DNA of 64,000 bases from Acidithiobacillus acidisediminis (GCF_023277115.1 NZ_JALQCS010000001.1:2164001-2228000), one strand, 5' to 3'; numbered from the stretch's first letter, positions 51,701 to 61,010 are shown. Notes: generated by a model from the letters alone, not told the origin. Program-made: numbers and translations.

Positions 51701-52906
51701 TCAGTTCCCCTCGTGCACGATTTTCACCACCTTGCCGGAATCGCCTTTACCGGCAATCAGCAGGATCTTTGGCGGTACACCATCGACAATGTAATAACCA
51801 TCGCGAAACTGGGTGTTGATGATGGCGTTTTGTCCGGCAGCGTTTTCTGCCAGAATCGACGGAATGCCGCCCTGGCTACCCTGCCCTGGCTTGAACTGGA
51901 TGAAGGTCTGTTTGCCATCATCAAAGACCCGTTCCGGCAGGATGGCCCCGCAATCGCTGTTGCTGAACCATCCACCCCCGGCGCAGCGCATCTTCCAGCG
52001 GAAGTCCAGGTCCGCCGCATTGATGGAGGGGAGAGGCGCCACGGTCTCCGCATCCACTTTTTTGTGGAAGGACTGGCTTGTCGCCTGATCCGCCTTCCAG
52101 GTGTGCACGATGGCATCCGGGTAATAAAAGCCGATCATCGGGGTGTAGCGATTGGCATCGCTGACCACCTCAATCACATAATTCATTGGCTTGCCGCTTG
52201 CCGATGTGCCGCTGATCACGAGGTCCCCATGCAGGCCGGCAAACTTCGGGGTTACCGCGACTTCCGGCTGATCACCAGCCATCAAGGTATTTACCTGCCA
52301 AAAAGCCGGAGACAGCCCAATCCCTTTATTGGGCTTCATGCCCGCCTGCAGCACGATGAGTGAGGTGTGCAAGGGCGCGGTGACCAGGGTCGGCAAGGAC
52401 TGCCCATAGGCATAAAGCACTTCGCCGTTTGTGCCGGCAATGGGGGGCAGGTTTTGCATGCGCCCGGATTGATAGGCCTGCATCAGGGCAATTTCTGCGG
52501 CATGTTTGCTGCGCTTGGAAATCACCCCTTCCGGCGGGGCCTTGATGGCCTTTTCCCAGATCTCCGTGGAGCTTCCCCGATGAGGGACGGCTGAGCCGTC
52601 GGTCCCCGTAGCCACCACATCCGGCTGGCTCACGGTCGGCACTGCTGGGGTATTCATGCTGGTGGATGGGGTCGGCAGGTATGCCATCTTTTTTACGGGT
52701 GGCACTTTCCCGGGAATGCCGGCAGGTGCGCCACTCTCTGGGGCACCAGAAAGAACTGGGGCGACAGAGGTGGCGGACTCCGTATTGCCAGGCGCTCCGG
52801 TCGATCCAGAGGTGCCAATAGAGGGAACGTATGGACCGGCAATGGCGGCCTGGACACCCAGGCAGGCGAGGGAAACCGCAACGGCAACAGTTCGGAAACG
52901 GCGCAT
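51701..52906 (-). CDS. trbG: TrbG/VirB9 outer-membrane channel protein
   Basis: 401 residues from ATG 52906, ten bases after GGAG; signal peptide MRRFRTVAVAVSLACLG. Long low-complexity segment, then the VirB9 domain (YAYGQSLPTLVTAPLHTSLI, then DLVISGTSASGKPMNYVIEV). An earlier ATG at 52927 overlaps the trbF stop. Confidence 0.9.
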   Translation of the reverse strand: MRRFRTVAVAVSLACLGVQAAIAGPYVPSIGTSGSTGAPGNTESATSVAPVLSGAPESGAPAGIPGKVPPVKKMAYLPTPSTSMNTPAVPTVSQPDVVATGTDGSAVPHRGSSTEIWEKAIKAPPEGVISKRSKHAAEIALMQAYQSGRMQNLPPIAGTNGEVLYAYGQSLPTLVTAPLHTSLIVLQAGMKPNKGIGLSPAFWQVNTLMAGDQPEVAVTPKFAGLHGDLVISGTSASGKPMNYVIEVVSDANRYTPMIGFYYPDAIVHTWKADQATSQSFHKKVDAETVAPLPSINAADLDFRWKMRCAGGGWFSNSDCGAILPERVFDDGKQTFIQFKPGQGSQGGIPSILAENAAGQNAIINTQFRDGYYIVDGVPPKILLIAGKGDSGKVVKIVHEGN

Positions 52907-52923
52907 AAAAACTTTCTCCTGCG

Positions 52924-53619
52924 TCATGGAATCTGGTTCCAGGTAAAGGACACGATGAAAATTCCGAATGGATCGACTTTCAGGACTTTTGGGTTACTGG
53001 AAGGCGGCTGGATCCGGTATGTGACCGTTCCCTCGTAATCTTTCTGGTACTTTATGCTTCCGCTCGCGCTGTATTGCGTTTCCGTCCACTGGACCTGCAT
53101 GGTGCCACCCTTGGCCGTGGAGTTGCCGACGGGCAGAACAGACGTAATCTCCACGGTTCTTCCTCCTTCATTTTTTGAGAAGTTGGAATAGGGGTTGTGC
53201 CTTTGGAAATAGGATGTCAGTTGCTGGCTTTCCCGATTGCCGACGATGTCGTAGGTTGACTCGTAGATCTGCTTTTCGGCGGCAACGACCGGCAGGCGTT
53301 CACGAACGTCACGAACCCAGTTGGCAATGACGTGGCGCACCACGGGCAGATCGTAAGTGCCCGCCTGTACCTCCTGCGCCAGATGTACGGCTTTTCCGAG
53401 ATGATCTACCTCGACCACGTAGGGCACTACGTGCACGCGGTCGGCCTCATAGACCATACCGGCACCGAAAATCGCCGCGATGCCAATGGCGCCAAAAGCC
53501 ATCATGCGCCAGTTTTTTGCTTGTGCGACATAATCGCCATAGCGCTCCATCCATTCGCGCCTGGCGGCCAGGTACCACTCCGGGTCTTTCTTTCCGCTTT
53601 TTGCTTCTCGATCTGCCAC
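52924..53619 (-). CDS. trbF: TrbF/VirB8 assembly protein
   Basis: 231 residues from GTG 53619, preceded by GCGGGG. Cytoplasmic N-terminus, one helix (WRMMAFGAIGIAAIFGAGMV), then a VirB8 periplasmic domain (VHVVPYVVEVDHLGKAVHL, WVRDVRERLP, QVQWTE). Frame is open further upstream, but that part overlaps traB. Confidence 0.88.
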   Translation of the reverse strand: MADREAKSGKKDPEWYLAARREWMERYGDYVAQAKNWRMMAFGAIGIAAIFGAGMVYEADRVHVVPYVVEVDHLGKAVHLAQEVQAGTYDLPVVRHVIANWVRDVRERLPVVAAEKQIYESTYDIVGNRESQQLTSYFQRHNPYSNFSKNEGGRTVEITSVLPVGNSTAKGGTMQVQWTETQYSASGSIKYQKDYEGTVTYRIQPPSSNPKVLKVDPFGIFIVSFTWNQIP

Positions 53620-53677
53620 GTCAAACCCCGCATGAAAAGTTCTGCCTTGGTATAGCAGAGCAATTCCCAGATATGGG

Positions 53678-54904
53678 TCAGGCGTTCTCGGCCTCGATCT
53701 CCGGCACGCCCATAAGCCGGCCCCACGCCCAGGCGGTATTGCGCTGGATGGTTGGGATACCGGTTCCCTGTGCCCACCATTCGTTATTGGTGAGCAACAC
53801 CACCTGCGGATGCTGGACAATTCCCTCAAGCCACACGAAGGGCAACAACTGGTCATAGCAGATGGACGCCCAGGTTTGCACCCCGTCAATCTTCTTCGCT
53901 GGAGTCCACCAGGCGGCTTCGTAGCCAACATTTTGCGACCGGACATAGCCCGTACCTCTCGACCACGGATGCCACATCGAGACCGGCACGGGGAAGGTCG
54001 AGTTGAACAGGATATGCGGCTTCCCGCTATGCCGGAGCGCCACAATGGAGTCGGTCATGAGACCGGGCTTGCGCGGCACAGAGAAGCCGACCAGCCAGGT
54101 CTGGCCTGGTGGAATGGATTGCTGGATTTGCCACTCATTGCCCAACCAAGCCGTTTCCAACGTTTCCGGCAGCAGGAGCACTTTTGCACCTTTCGACTTC
54201 GCCAGCGTTTGCCGGATGATGTCCACCCGCCGTTGCAGGGTGTACGCCAGACTCACTTTGCCTGGGCCCACATCGAGGTGTACGCCGGTCCAGCCTGGCG
54301 GGGCCTTGGCAGGCTGCCAAGCCTTTGCGACAGGCTGGACGAGCACGGCGAGGTTGCAGAGTCCCGCAATGACTGCGATAGAAGTCCAAAGCGAGTATTC
54401 CCACCAAAGGACCACCAGAAGCACCAGACCAATCACCAGTGCCCCAGGGTTCCCCGCACCAGGAAACAGCACGCCCAGCGATGCCAATGGGGAAAGCCAG
54501 TCGAAGAACGACAAGGGCGGAATCAGTGCATCGAAGAGCAGGACCAGCAGGGCTTTCCATGACCGGTTGGCAAAGGTCCACCCCATCGAGAGCAGGGTTG
54601 CCGATCCCAGCCAGAGGAAAGCGCCTTCCCATACCGGCGCATGCTGCCCGAAAAACACGGACACTCCGCGCAAAAGGCCAATGCTTCCTGCGGCATAATA
54701 GGATAGCGCTACCGCAAAGCGCATCCACCGGCGGTCTTGCCGCAAAACAAACAAAATCATCAGAGGCGAAAGGGCTGGCCCCAGCCAATGTACGGGGGCC
54801 ATCCACGAGGCCCCGCACAATGCAGAAAGCAGCGGAGACAGAAAAACCAGAACGGATCTCCATCGACAGGGTGGAGACACGGATATCCCGGGGCTGGTGT
54901 TCAA
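53678..54904 (-). CDS. traB: TraB-like conjugal protein, nitrilase/Lnt-like
   Basis: 408 residues, TTG start overlapping the previous stop. N-terminal half has about six membrane helices; C-terminal half is a CN-hydrolase domain with E (LLLPETLETAW) and C (SICYDQLLP). Similar to TraB of Ti-type plasmids, which resembles apolipoprotein N-acyltransferase. Role in transfer not firmly known. Confidence 0.8.
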   Translation of the reverse strand: MNTSPGISVSPPCRWRSVLVFLSPLLSALCGASWMAPVHWLGPALSPLMILFVLRQDRRWMRFAVALSYYAAGSIGLLRGVSVFFGQHAPVWEGAFLWLGSATLLSMGWTFANRSWKALLVLLFDALIPPLSFFDWLSPLASLGVLFPGAGNPGALVIGLVLLVVLWWEYSLWTSIAVIAGLCNLAVLVQPVAKAWQPAKAPPGWTGVHLDVGPGKVSLAYTLQRRVDIIRQTLAKSKGAKVLLLPETLETAWLGNEWQIQQSIPPGQTWLVGFSVPRKPGLMTDSIVALRHSGKPHILFNSTFPVPVSMWHPWSRGTGYVRSQNVGYEAAWWTPAKKIDGVQTWASICYDQLLPFVWLEGIVQHPQVVLLTNNEWWAQGTGIPTIQRNTAWAWGRLMGVPEIEAENA

Positions 54905-55224
54905 AATTCAACTCCGTGCATAGGAAAATCCAGGATGGAACCGAGATCCCGAGAAAAGAGTCCGGCAATGGAATATGCATCCAGCATACTGGAAACGACG
55001 GGTATCGACTCGCTGTAGACTTTCCCCTGAAAACCCGAGGACATAGGTACAGCAGCGATCGTTGCCGAGAACGCTGTTCTCCCGGATGCAGACTCAAGGT
55101 CCGCTACGAGATATTCGAATGAATCTTGATCACAGTATTCGCGCAGATGCATGATCGGCTCATCGCCAACGGAGTCTCGCGCTGCGGCAACCAGATTCCC
55201 CGGGAAATTTTCTATTCTGCACAT
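54901..55224 (-). CDS. Hypothetical protein, 107 aa
   Basis: Starts MCRIENFPGNLVAAARDSVG and overlaps traB by four bases, which supports translation. It follows the 119-aa gene by 12 bases. No recognised domain; the composition is soluble. An element-specific transfer gene is possible. Confidence 0.55.
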   Translation of the reverse strand: MCRIENFPGNLVAAARDSVGDEPIMHLREYCDQDSFEYLVADLESASGRTAFSATIAAVPMSSGFQGKVYSESIPVVSSMLDAYSIAGLFSRDLGSILDFPMHGVEF

Positions 55225-55236
55225 GATTTCCGGACC

Positions 55237-55596
55237 CTAATGAATAACTTGACGAGTCTGGAAAACCGCCTCCAGATCGATTCTCGACCACTTCTTCTCC
55301 AGACGGTCCAGCGCCGCTTGTGGAGAAATGTCGAGAAGCACCAAAAGGGCCCCGGCAAAGCTGCCACGCAGCCACTGCCTGGCCTTTTCTCCATCGGGGC
55401 AGAAAGATTCCTCCACCGCCTGCAACAACACAAGCGCAATCAGATCGCGATCGGACTGCGTTTCTGGGATTTTCGCCAGATCGCGGCTTGCATCCAGGTA
55501 TGTACTGTCTCTCAAAAAGTCCTCCTTCCCACCGTGTGGTCTCGAGAGGGTATAGCCACCAGTGCTGGCGCTGCCGATCACCACGGTGAAAGCCAC
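55237..55596 (-). CDS. Hypothetical protein, 119 aa
   Basis: Starts MAFTVVIGSASTGGYTLSRP. C-terminal helical part (RDLIALVLLQAVEESFCPDG, then DISPQAALDRLEKKWSRIDL). First gene of the traB-trbFGI-par strand run; divergent from the accessory cluster at 55693. Not recognised. Confidence 0.55.
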   Translation of the reverse strand: MAFTVVIGSASTGGYTLSRPHGGKEDFLRDSTYLDASRDLAKIPETQSDRDLIALVLLQAVEESFCPDGEKARQWLRGSFAGALLVLLDISPQAALDRLEKKWSRIDLEAVFQTRQVIH

Positions 55597-55692
55597 CCCC
55601 TGTATGCCGGTACCGATAGGCGTGGCATGCCCGCATCCATGAGGCAGCGCGCTATACCGTAGCGGGTGCTACGGAGTGTTGAGGGGGCAAGT

Positions 55693-55995
55693 TTGCGTAC
55701 AGAAGGCCTGGCGATCGACAAGGAAGTCAAAAACACCGCGGGCAATTCTGTATCACAGCCGTCGTACGGCATCCGCGCCTCCGGCTGGGTTGCCAGCGCC
55801 ATCACCATTCTCTGTGCGCTGGTCCTCGCCATCGATCATGCAGCCCCCATGAAATGGCTATTTCTCGGCTGGAGCGTGGCGAACACCCTCTGGGTGCTGT
55901 ACGGATGGGGAATCCGCTCGGGTTCCGTGCTCTCCAGCCAACTGGTTTTTTGCCTGATCGACGTGGTCGGGATGGTTCACTACTGGATTTTGTAA
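55693..55995 (+). CDS. Small membrane protein, about 100 aa
   Basis: TTG 55693 follows GAGGGGGC by a good distance; the frame is also open to GTG 55666. Three hydrophobic helices (VASAITILCALVLAI, MKWLFLGWSVANTLWVLYGW, LVFCLIDVVGMVHYWIL) resemble a short SemiSWEET-like or unknown membrane protein. First gene of a four-gene plus-strand cluster. Confidence 0.55.
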   Translation: MRTEGLAIDKEVKNTAGNSVSQPSYGIRASGWVASAITILCALVLAIDHAAPMKWLFLGWSVANTLWVLYGWGIRSGSVLSSQLVFCLIDVVGMVHYWIL

Positions 55996-56004
55996 GGAGC
56001 CCGC

Positions 56005-56205
56005 ATGCTGCCGCTGGAAGATCGCATCAATTACTGGAAATCGTTGTTACGGCAAAAATGGACCGGGAATTCCTATCTGGATTCCGCAACTTTTGGAGAA
56101 TTGCAAACCGCCTTGCGCGATGCGCTGGTGTGCATCAACGACCAGGTCAAAAAAGAAAACAAAAAGTCTGCCGAACCACTTGCTCCCCATCATGAGGATC
56201 GATAA
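56005..56205 (+). CDS. Small hypothetical protein, 66 aa
   Basis: MLPLEDRINYWKSLLRQKWT and following helical residues; lysine-rich tail. Nine bases after the membrane protein and two before the next gene, so co-transcribed. Not recognised. Confidence 0.5.
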   Translation: MLPLEDRINYWKSLLRQKWTGNSYLDSATFGELQTALRDALVCINDQVKKENKKSAEPLAPHHEDR

Positions 56206-56207
56206 TC

Positions 56208-56996
56208 GTGTCCAGCAAAAACTCCGCAACACCGCCTTTTTATCATGCACCCAATCCTTCCCCGTATGGCCGGTTGCAGGCTTTTTACGAAAAAGTGTTC
56301 AAGGAGATGGAGGGGGCTATCGAGAAACACCAGACCTTCGGGAACTGGGCCGTTGGCGGAATCCCTCATCTCTCTCCCGTGGCGACCCAAAAGGCATTGG
56401 GGCTGTGGTATGCCCAAGGGAGCATCCCAGGAATACCGATCCCCGGGGCCATGAGCATCGCATTGTTGCCCGGAGATACCCGCGTTGGTCTCTTTTTGCC
56501 GGATGAGGCCCTGCAGTCCCGGCAGGTAGAATCCTGGCTCGAAGATCGTGTTGCGCTGGCGTACGACGGCAACCACCCGCGGAAAATCCGCGAGGCCAAC
56601 CGGATGCTTTTCGACCGCACCTTCCCAGACGCCCCCTTCGATGCCCAGACCCTGAAAGCCGCGCTGTCCGACCCGGAAGGCCCAGAATTCCTGCTGATCT
56701 TTCAGCGTCTGGCCTATATGGTCACCACCATCTGGGTGACCGCGATCCGTGTTCTCTATGCCGATGGGCGGGTCCGCTCAGAAGAATTCGTGGTGCAATG
56801 CCAGTCCCCGCTTTCTCCGGAAGATCTCTCCGGGCTGCCATCGGGCATGCTGATCCAGACCCATGCGATGGAAAACGGTCTGTTTTTCAGTTATGTACGC
56901 GCCATGGCAACCGCCGAACAGATTGCTGCGCATCTACGGGCACGTGGTCTGCCCGATCTGGTAGTAGAACCCATCATCGAGGGGGGCGTGTGCTAG
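56208..56996 (+). CDS. Hypothetical protein, 262 aa
   Basis: Starts MSSKNSATPPFYHAPNPSPY. Appears soluble with a mixed fold; the C-terminal AEQIAAHLRARGLPDLVVEP is helical. No signal peptide and no motif I know. Overlaps the EAL gene by seven bases, so the two may act together. Confidence 0.55.
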   Translation: MSSKNSATPPFYHAPNPSPYGRLQAFYEKVFKEMEGAIEKHQTFGNWAVGGIPHLSPVATQKALGLWYAQGSIPGIPIPGAMSIALLPGDTRVGLFLPDEALQSRQVESWLEDRVALAYDGNHPRKIREANRMLFDRTFPDAPFDAQTLKAALSDPEGPEFLLIFQRLAYMVTTIWVTAIRVLYADGRVRSEEFVVQCQSPLSPEDLSGLPSGMLIQTHAMENGLFFSYVRAMATAEQIAAHLRARGLPDLVVEPIIEGGVC

Positions 56997-57673
56997 GCCC
57001 CATACCCAACGACGCGGAAGTGGACGATATCGCATTCCGGCGTGAGCCCATCGTTTGCTTGCAGGATGGCATTGTGGCCGGAGAAGAATGGCTACTGGAC
57101 CATCCGCTGCCACACGGACGCCATTCCGCCTGGCTGCGGGTGTTGATGTCCATGGCAGAAAAAGTGCCTATGGCGACGCTTCCCGGGAAAAACCGGTGGA
57201 TAGCCGTTAATGCGAATTCCGAACATCTGGCAAACCGGCACTTTCAACCGGTCTGGATTTCGCTTGCAAGGCGATGTGCAGAAAATAGCCTTGGGTTGGT
57301 AATTGAGTGGACAGAAAACCAGCCTGTGTTGTTAGAAGGATTTCAGTTCATGGACGGACTGCGACGGGAGTATGGCGTGCAGATCTCCATCGACGATGTG
57401 GGTTCTTCGGGTGCCGACGGGCTTTGGCGCATGACCCAATCCGCCCCGGACTGGGTCAAGATCGATGGAGAATTCTTTCATCGGGCGCTGCACGACGCCT
57501 GGGCGCGGGACGTGATCGCGGAAATCGTGCGCCTGGCCCGCCTGCGTGGCGCCCGCAGCATCATCGAGTGGATCGAAACCCCAGACCAACTCGCCTTTGC
57601 CAAAGGTATCGGCTGCGAATATGGGCAGGGGTTTCTCTGGCGCGATCAGCCGTCGCAGGCCATCGCACCCTGA
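56990..57673 (+). CDS. EAL-domain protein, degenerate
   Basis: 227 residues, GTG start after GAGGGGGG. The EAL signature is altered: GEEWLL for ExLxR, DDVGSSGADG for DDFGTG, and IIEWIET for the EGVE motif. KID (WVKIDGEFF) and QG (YGQGFLW) remain. EAL domains cleave cyclic di-GMP; this one lacks several catalytic residues and more likely binds or senses. Rare on a mobile element backbone. Confidence 0.8.
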   Translation: MLGPIPNDAEVDDIAFRREPIVCLQDGIVAGEEWLLDHPLPHGRHSAWLRVLMSMAEKVPMATLPGKNRWIAVNANSEHLANRHFQPVWISLARRCAENSLGLVIEWTENQPVLLEGFQFMDGLRREYGVQISIDDVGSSGADGLWRMTQSAPDWVKIDGEFFHRALHDAWARDVIAEIVRLARLRGARSIIEWIETPDQLAFAKGIGCEYGQGFLWRDQPSQAIAP

Positions 57674-57912
57674 TTGGCGATTTTCAGAAACCAAAGCATA
57701 GTGAATCCTTCACTTGCGTGTTGGTGACGCTTCGGCCCTGCCGGGTGAATCATGGCATACAAACGCTCCGGTATACCGTCCGCCAGAACGTGCAACGCCT
57801 CAAAAACCAGGTGGCAGTCGCATTCCTCTCCGCGATGGTCTGGATCGGCAACGCCATGCTGGCGCAGCAGTTCTCGAATCTGGTTTCTTTCCGACTCATA
57901 CAAAAATTGCAT
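57646..57912 (-). CDS. Small hypothetical protein, 88 aa
   Basis: Starts MQFLYESERNQIRELLRQHG with GAGAGTG upstream. Contains CDCHLVFEALHVLADGIPER. Overlaps the EAL gene's 3' end by 28 bases in antisense. Not recognised; it may pair with the small gene before it. Confidence 0.45.
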   Translation of the reverse strand: MQFLYESERNQIRELLRQHGVADPDHRGEECDCHLVFEALHVLADGIPERLYAMIHPAGPKRHQHASEGFTMLWFLKIANQGAMACDG

Positions 57913-57930
57913 AATGACACACTCTCGTTT

Positions 57931-58074
57931 TTAGCGAATCGTCCACTCCGGTTTTTCGGATCGTTGCGACTGGAACTTCTCACGGATCGCCAGGCGCAGG
58001 TTGTTCTGCGAATCCGCGTTGGTCAAGGCTGTTTCCTCGCTGATCTTCCCGCAACATATCCCCCAAGGATGCAT
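57931..58074 (-). CDS. Small hypothetical protein, 47 aa
   Basis: Starts MHPWGICCGKISEETALTNA; basic C-terminus (REKFQSQRSEKPEWTIR). The frame is open further to 58143, but a hairpin lies there. Ends 18 bases before the 88-aa gene. Weak evidence. Confidence 0.35.
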   Translation of the reverse strand: MHPWGICCGKISEETALTNADSQNNLRLAIREKFQSQRSEKPEWTIR

Positions 58075-58128
58075 CCCTTGAGGTGGTATAGCGTCAGGGG
58101 TGAGGGATAGGGTGGAGAGCAAAAAGCT

Positions 58129-58160
58129 GAAGCCCCTGCACATCGATGTGCAAGGGCTTC
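58129..58160. terminator. Hairpin between accessory genes
   Basis: GAAGCCC and GGGCTTC flank TGCACAT-CG-ATGTGCA. A strong symmetrical stem that could end transcription from either side. No clear U-tract. Confidence 0.5.
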
Positions 58161-58261
58161 GTAACTCCTTCTGCTCATGGCAGACGAGCTAGAAAAAAAC
58201 TATACGCTTTAGCCATTACAAAAACAAAGAGACCTGTCCGGTTTTCTAAGCAGTTTATCCC

Positions 58262-58537
58262 CTATTTAATGCTTTTCTCGATGCTTTTCTTGTACTTAGG
58301 CTTATGCTTAGGCTTGTACAAATCATTTAATTTGTCGGCTTCCATGGTCAACAAATTGCCGGTCGAACGCAATGTCCCACCCTTCGTGATTATGGTTTGT
58401 TGACTGGAATTTGGACCAAGGAAATCATGAGCAACAATTTGGCTTTGCTTCTCGTTCTCCGTTTCGTTATGCGCAGCGTAACTCAACGCAGGAAAAACCA
58501 AAAACGGAATAAGGATGAGATACTTCCTGCTTTTCAT
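58262..58537 (-). CDS. Small secreted protein resembling the TrbJ C-terminus
   Basis: 91 residues from MKSRKYLILIPFLVFPALSYA, a clear signal peptide. The mature part VAHDFLGPNSSQQTIITKGG with TLRSTGNLLTMEADKLND resembles the end of the TrbJ-like protein at 63819 (VANDFFGTSQNPG, GTLNSTGNLLSSEANQL). A periplasmic role near the transfer channel is possible. SD GGAGG lies upstream, and a DETIRA motif precedes it. Confidence 0.65.
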   Translation of the reverse strand: MKSRKYLILIPFLVFPALSYAAHNETENEKQSQIVAHDFLGPNSSQQTIITKGGTLRSTGNLLTMEADKLNDLYKPKHKPKYKKSIEKSIK

Positions 58538-58570
58538 CGGTACCTCCAATTGTGAGTCTTGACACCTATT

Positions 58571-58587
58571 GCACGGATTGTCTCGTC
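58571..58587 (-). repeat. DETIRA leader motif, copy A
   Basis: GACGAGACAATCCGTGC on the minus strand. The frame ADETIRAIGVKTHNWRYR runs to a TGA that overlaps the next gene's ATG (ATGA). Confidence 0.7.
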
Positions 58588-58635
58588 AGCAGTCCCTGCC
58601 CGCAAGTAGGGAGAGCCAGAAGGGACGAAAAAGGA

Positions 58636-58653
58636 ACCCCGCCGAGGCGGGGT
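58636..58653 (-). terminator. Rho-independent terminator
   Basis: ACCCCGCC-TCG-GCGGGGT followed by TTCCTTTTTCG on the minus strand, just after the small membrane protein gene. An identical stem is at 61568-61585. Confidence 0.75.
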
Positions 58654-58660
58654 GACTTCT

Positions 58661-58916
58661 CTAGTGATACTTGCCGTTATAGTCGAAACGACTGTCCAGT
58701 CGGGCGAGCATATCCTGCTGATTCATGGCTTCCTGCTGGGAAGCGCGACTGACTTCATTCGTATTGGATGACTGAAAATTGAGGTGCTCCGCTCCTTCGT
58801 GATACGAGAAAGCCCATTTCAGAATCGGTAATAGCATAGGCCCAGCGATAAAAATGACGACCAACCACTTGCCAACAACAGGAATACCCATGTAAAGCGG
58901 CAATGTCACTATGGCA
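58661..58916 (-). pseudogene. Small membrane protein, 3' part, split by IS66
   Basis: Encodes VTLPLYMGIPVVGKWLVVIF, a second hydrophobic stretch, and a soluble tail ending FDYNGKYH. The 5' part is at 61425-61464. Removing the IS and one CTATGGCA copy restores an uninterrupted frame of 95 residues beginning MKIKIFLVWLLAI. The gene neighbours trbL and may have been a transfer-system membrane component. Confidence 0.85.
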
Positions 58917-59007
58917 GTAACCGGTCTCTCAGCGGCGTTCTTCCCCCCTCCATTGGCATGAGGCAGGATGGCTTATTGCCTGGTCGGGATTGAGGTGGGC
59001 GGTGGAA

Positions 59008-60603
59008 TCAGCGGTGTTGCTGGAAGCGGTGCAGATCGGAGCGCAGGGGTGCCTGGGCAAAGTGCTCTTTCCACAGACGAGGGGTGAGTTGGGCCACGTC
59101 CTTGGCCGGATGCTGACCGACCCGCTGCAGGACGTCTACGAGATAATCGTAGGGATCGATCCCCTGCAGGCGGCAGGTACTGAGCAGACTCTGGATGATA
59201 CCGAGATGCTCTGCACCAAGTTCAGTCCAGCAGAAGAGCCAGTTTTTTCTCCCCAAGGGAATGGGTCGGATCTGGCACTCGATGTGGTTGGTGTCGATGG
59301 GCACGTCAGGTTCTTCCAGAAAGACCTGCAGCGGCCCCTTGCGACTGTGGACGTAGGCGAGGGCCTTGGTGAAGGGATTGCTGGGTAGCAAGGCCGTATC
59401 CGTCAGCTGCTGTTCGACCCAAGTGAAGAACTGGGCGACCCGGGGGCGGCTATGGGTATAGCGATAGTGCCGCTTGTCCGCACCGCTCAATCCTTGGCTG
59501 CGAATCTCATCTTCGACGCGATAGAACGCCCGGATCTGCTCCAGGGCCTCGGCCACCCTTTCCGGGGCGTGGGCCTCGGCACGCACGAACTCCCGTCGGC
59601 TGTGGGCCCAGCACTGGGCATGGATCAGCCCCGCGTTTTCTTTCTGGAAGCGGGCATAAGCGGCATAGCCATCGCTCAGGAGCACCGTACCCGGCGCCAA
59701 GGGGCCCAAGAGCTCCCGGATGTGGATGGTGCCCCGGCTTTCGGCATAGGGAAAGCAGATCTCCTGGGCATCGCCAAAGACCGGCCAGAAGTACCCTTGG
59801 TGCATCTTGCCCTTTTCCCGGCGTCCCGCCTTGATGGGGGTCTCGTCCATAGTCAGCACGCGAGACTGGCGAATGCTCTCAAACTGGGCCGTATAGATGG
59901 GGGACAGGAGCAGAATGGACCGTTGCACGAGATCGGTGAGCCAAGAGCGACTGACCCGCAGGCCTTGGGCCACCATCCGCTGATGCTGCCGATAGAGCGG
60001 CAAGTGGTACAGGAACTTATCCGTCAGGATTCCCGCCAGCAGGCTGACATCGGCCCGGCTGCCGTCCAGAACCCCCATGGGAGCCGGGGCGGTGTGCAGG
60101 GTCTCCGATTCCCGGAGCTTGACCACCGGCCGCTCGTATTTGAGGACGACATAGCTGCCTGGCCGCTGGGCCAGGCGGTAGCTGACCTTGGTATCGATGA
60201 TCTCGCAGGCGTCGGGATCGAGGCCTGCGATCTCGGGAGCCGGGAGGGTGATGGTTTCGGTAGGTACCCGGCTCTCATCGAAGAAGGGCAGGCTTTCGGC
60301 CCGATCTTCCGGCCGTTTGGGCGCGGCGCGAGTATGGGCGGCGACGATACGAAGAGGCGCAGGTGCGACTTCCGCCGGAGAAAACTCCTGACCGAGACTC
60401 AGCTGCTCGACCGGAGGCGGAGGGACGCGCCGTTCGCTCTTCTGGCCGAAGAACTGCTGGCGGAACCAATCGAGCTGGCTTTGGAGCCCTTGGATTTGGG
60501 CTTCAAATTTCTTGTGGATGGTGGCATTGATCTCGACCTGCAGCTGCCAGGCAGCGAGGGCTTCGGGGTAGTTTCTGGGGGTGGGAGATTCTGCCAAATC
60601 CAT
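59008..60603 (-). CDS. tnpC: IS66 TnpC transposase
   Basis: 531 residues. Catalytic motifs: LTMDETPIKAG, LLSDGYAAYARF, and IDTNHIECQIRPIPLGRKNW. The N-terminal coiled region and IS66 central domain are present. Intact, unlike the copy at 17821. Confidence 0.94.
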   Translation of the reverse strand: MDLAESPTPRNYPEALAAWQLQVEINATIHKKFEAQIQGLQSQLDWFRQQFFGQKSERRVPPPPVEQLSLGQEFSPAEVAPAPLRIVAAHTRAAPKRPEDRAESLPFFDESRVPTETITLPAPEIAGLDPDACEIIDTKVSYRLAQRPGSYVVLKYERPVVKLRESETLHTAPAPMGVLDGSRADVSLLAGILTDKFLYHLPLYRQHQRMVAQGLRVSRSWLTDLVQRSILLLSPIYTAQFESIRQSRVLTMDETPIKAGRREKGKMHQGYFWPVFGDAQEICFPYAESRGTIHIRELLGPLAPGTVLLSDGYAAYARFQKENAGLIHAQCWAHSRREFVRAEAHAPERVAEALEQIRAFYRVEDEIRSQGLSGADKRHYRYTHSRPRVAQFFTWVEQQLTDTALLPSNPFTKALAYVHSRKGPLQVFLEEPDVPIDTNHIECQIRPIPLGRKNWLFCWTELGAEHLGIIQSLLSTCRLQGIDPYDYLVDVLQRVGQHPAKDVAQLTPRLWKEHFAQAPLRSDLHRFQQHR

Positions 60604-60653
60604 AGCAGAATCATAACACTAACTGCTTAATATCGCAAGCATTTCAGCGGGTT

Positions 60654-61007
60654 TCAGGAGAATTTTTCTCCGTTTTGGTGCCGATAACGGCGCCTTTTTT
60701 GGACGCCATCGATGCCCTCCAACAGGAGTTTGAGACCGGTCCAGTCGATCTCCGCTTTGGGGGGATGCCGCCACGACCAAAAGCCACCCCGCTCCAGGCG
60801 CTTGGCCCAGAGACAGTATCCCGTTCGATCCCAATACAGCACCTTCATCTGGGTCGCCCTGCGATTCACGAAGACGAAGCAATGCCCGGACAGGGGATCC
60901 TGGGCGAAGGTCGGATGCACCAAGGCCGAGAGCCCGTCGAAGGACTTACGCATGTCCACCGGCACCCGGCAAAGAAAGACCCGGATGCGTCCTTCCGGAA
61001 AGAACAT
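60654..61007 (-). CDS. tnpB: IS66 TnpB accessory protein
   Basis: 117 residues; VFLCRVPVDMRKSFDGLSAL and FVFVNRRATQMKVLYWDRTG mark IS66 Orf2. Directly after tnpA. Intact. Confidence 0.93.
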   Translation of the reverse strand: MFFPEGRIRVFLCRVPVDMRKSFDGLSALVHPTFAQDPLSGHCFVFVNRRATQMKVLYWDRTGYCLWAKRLERGGFWSWRHPPKAEIDWTGLKLLLEGIDGVQKRRRYRHQNGEKFS

Positions 61008-61010
61008 CCC

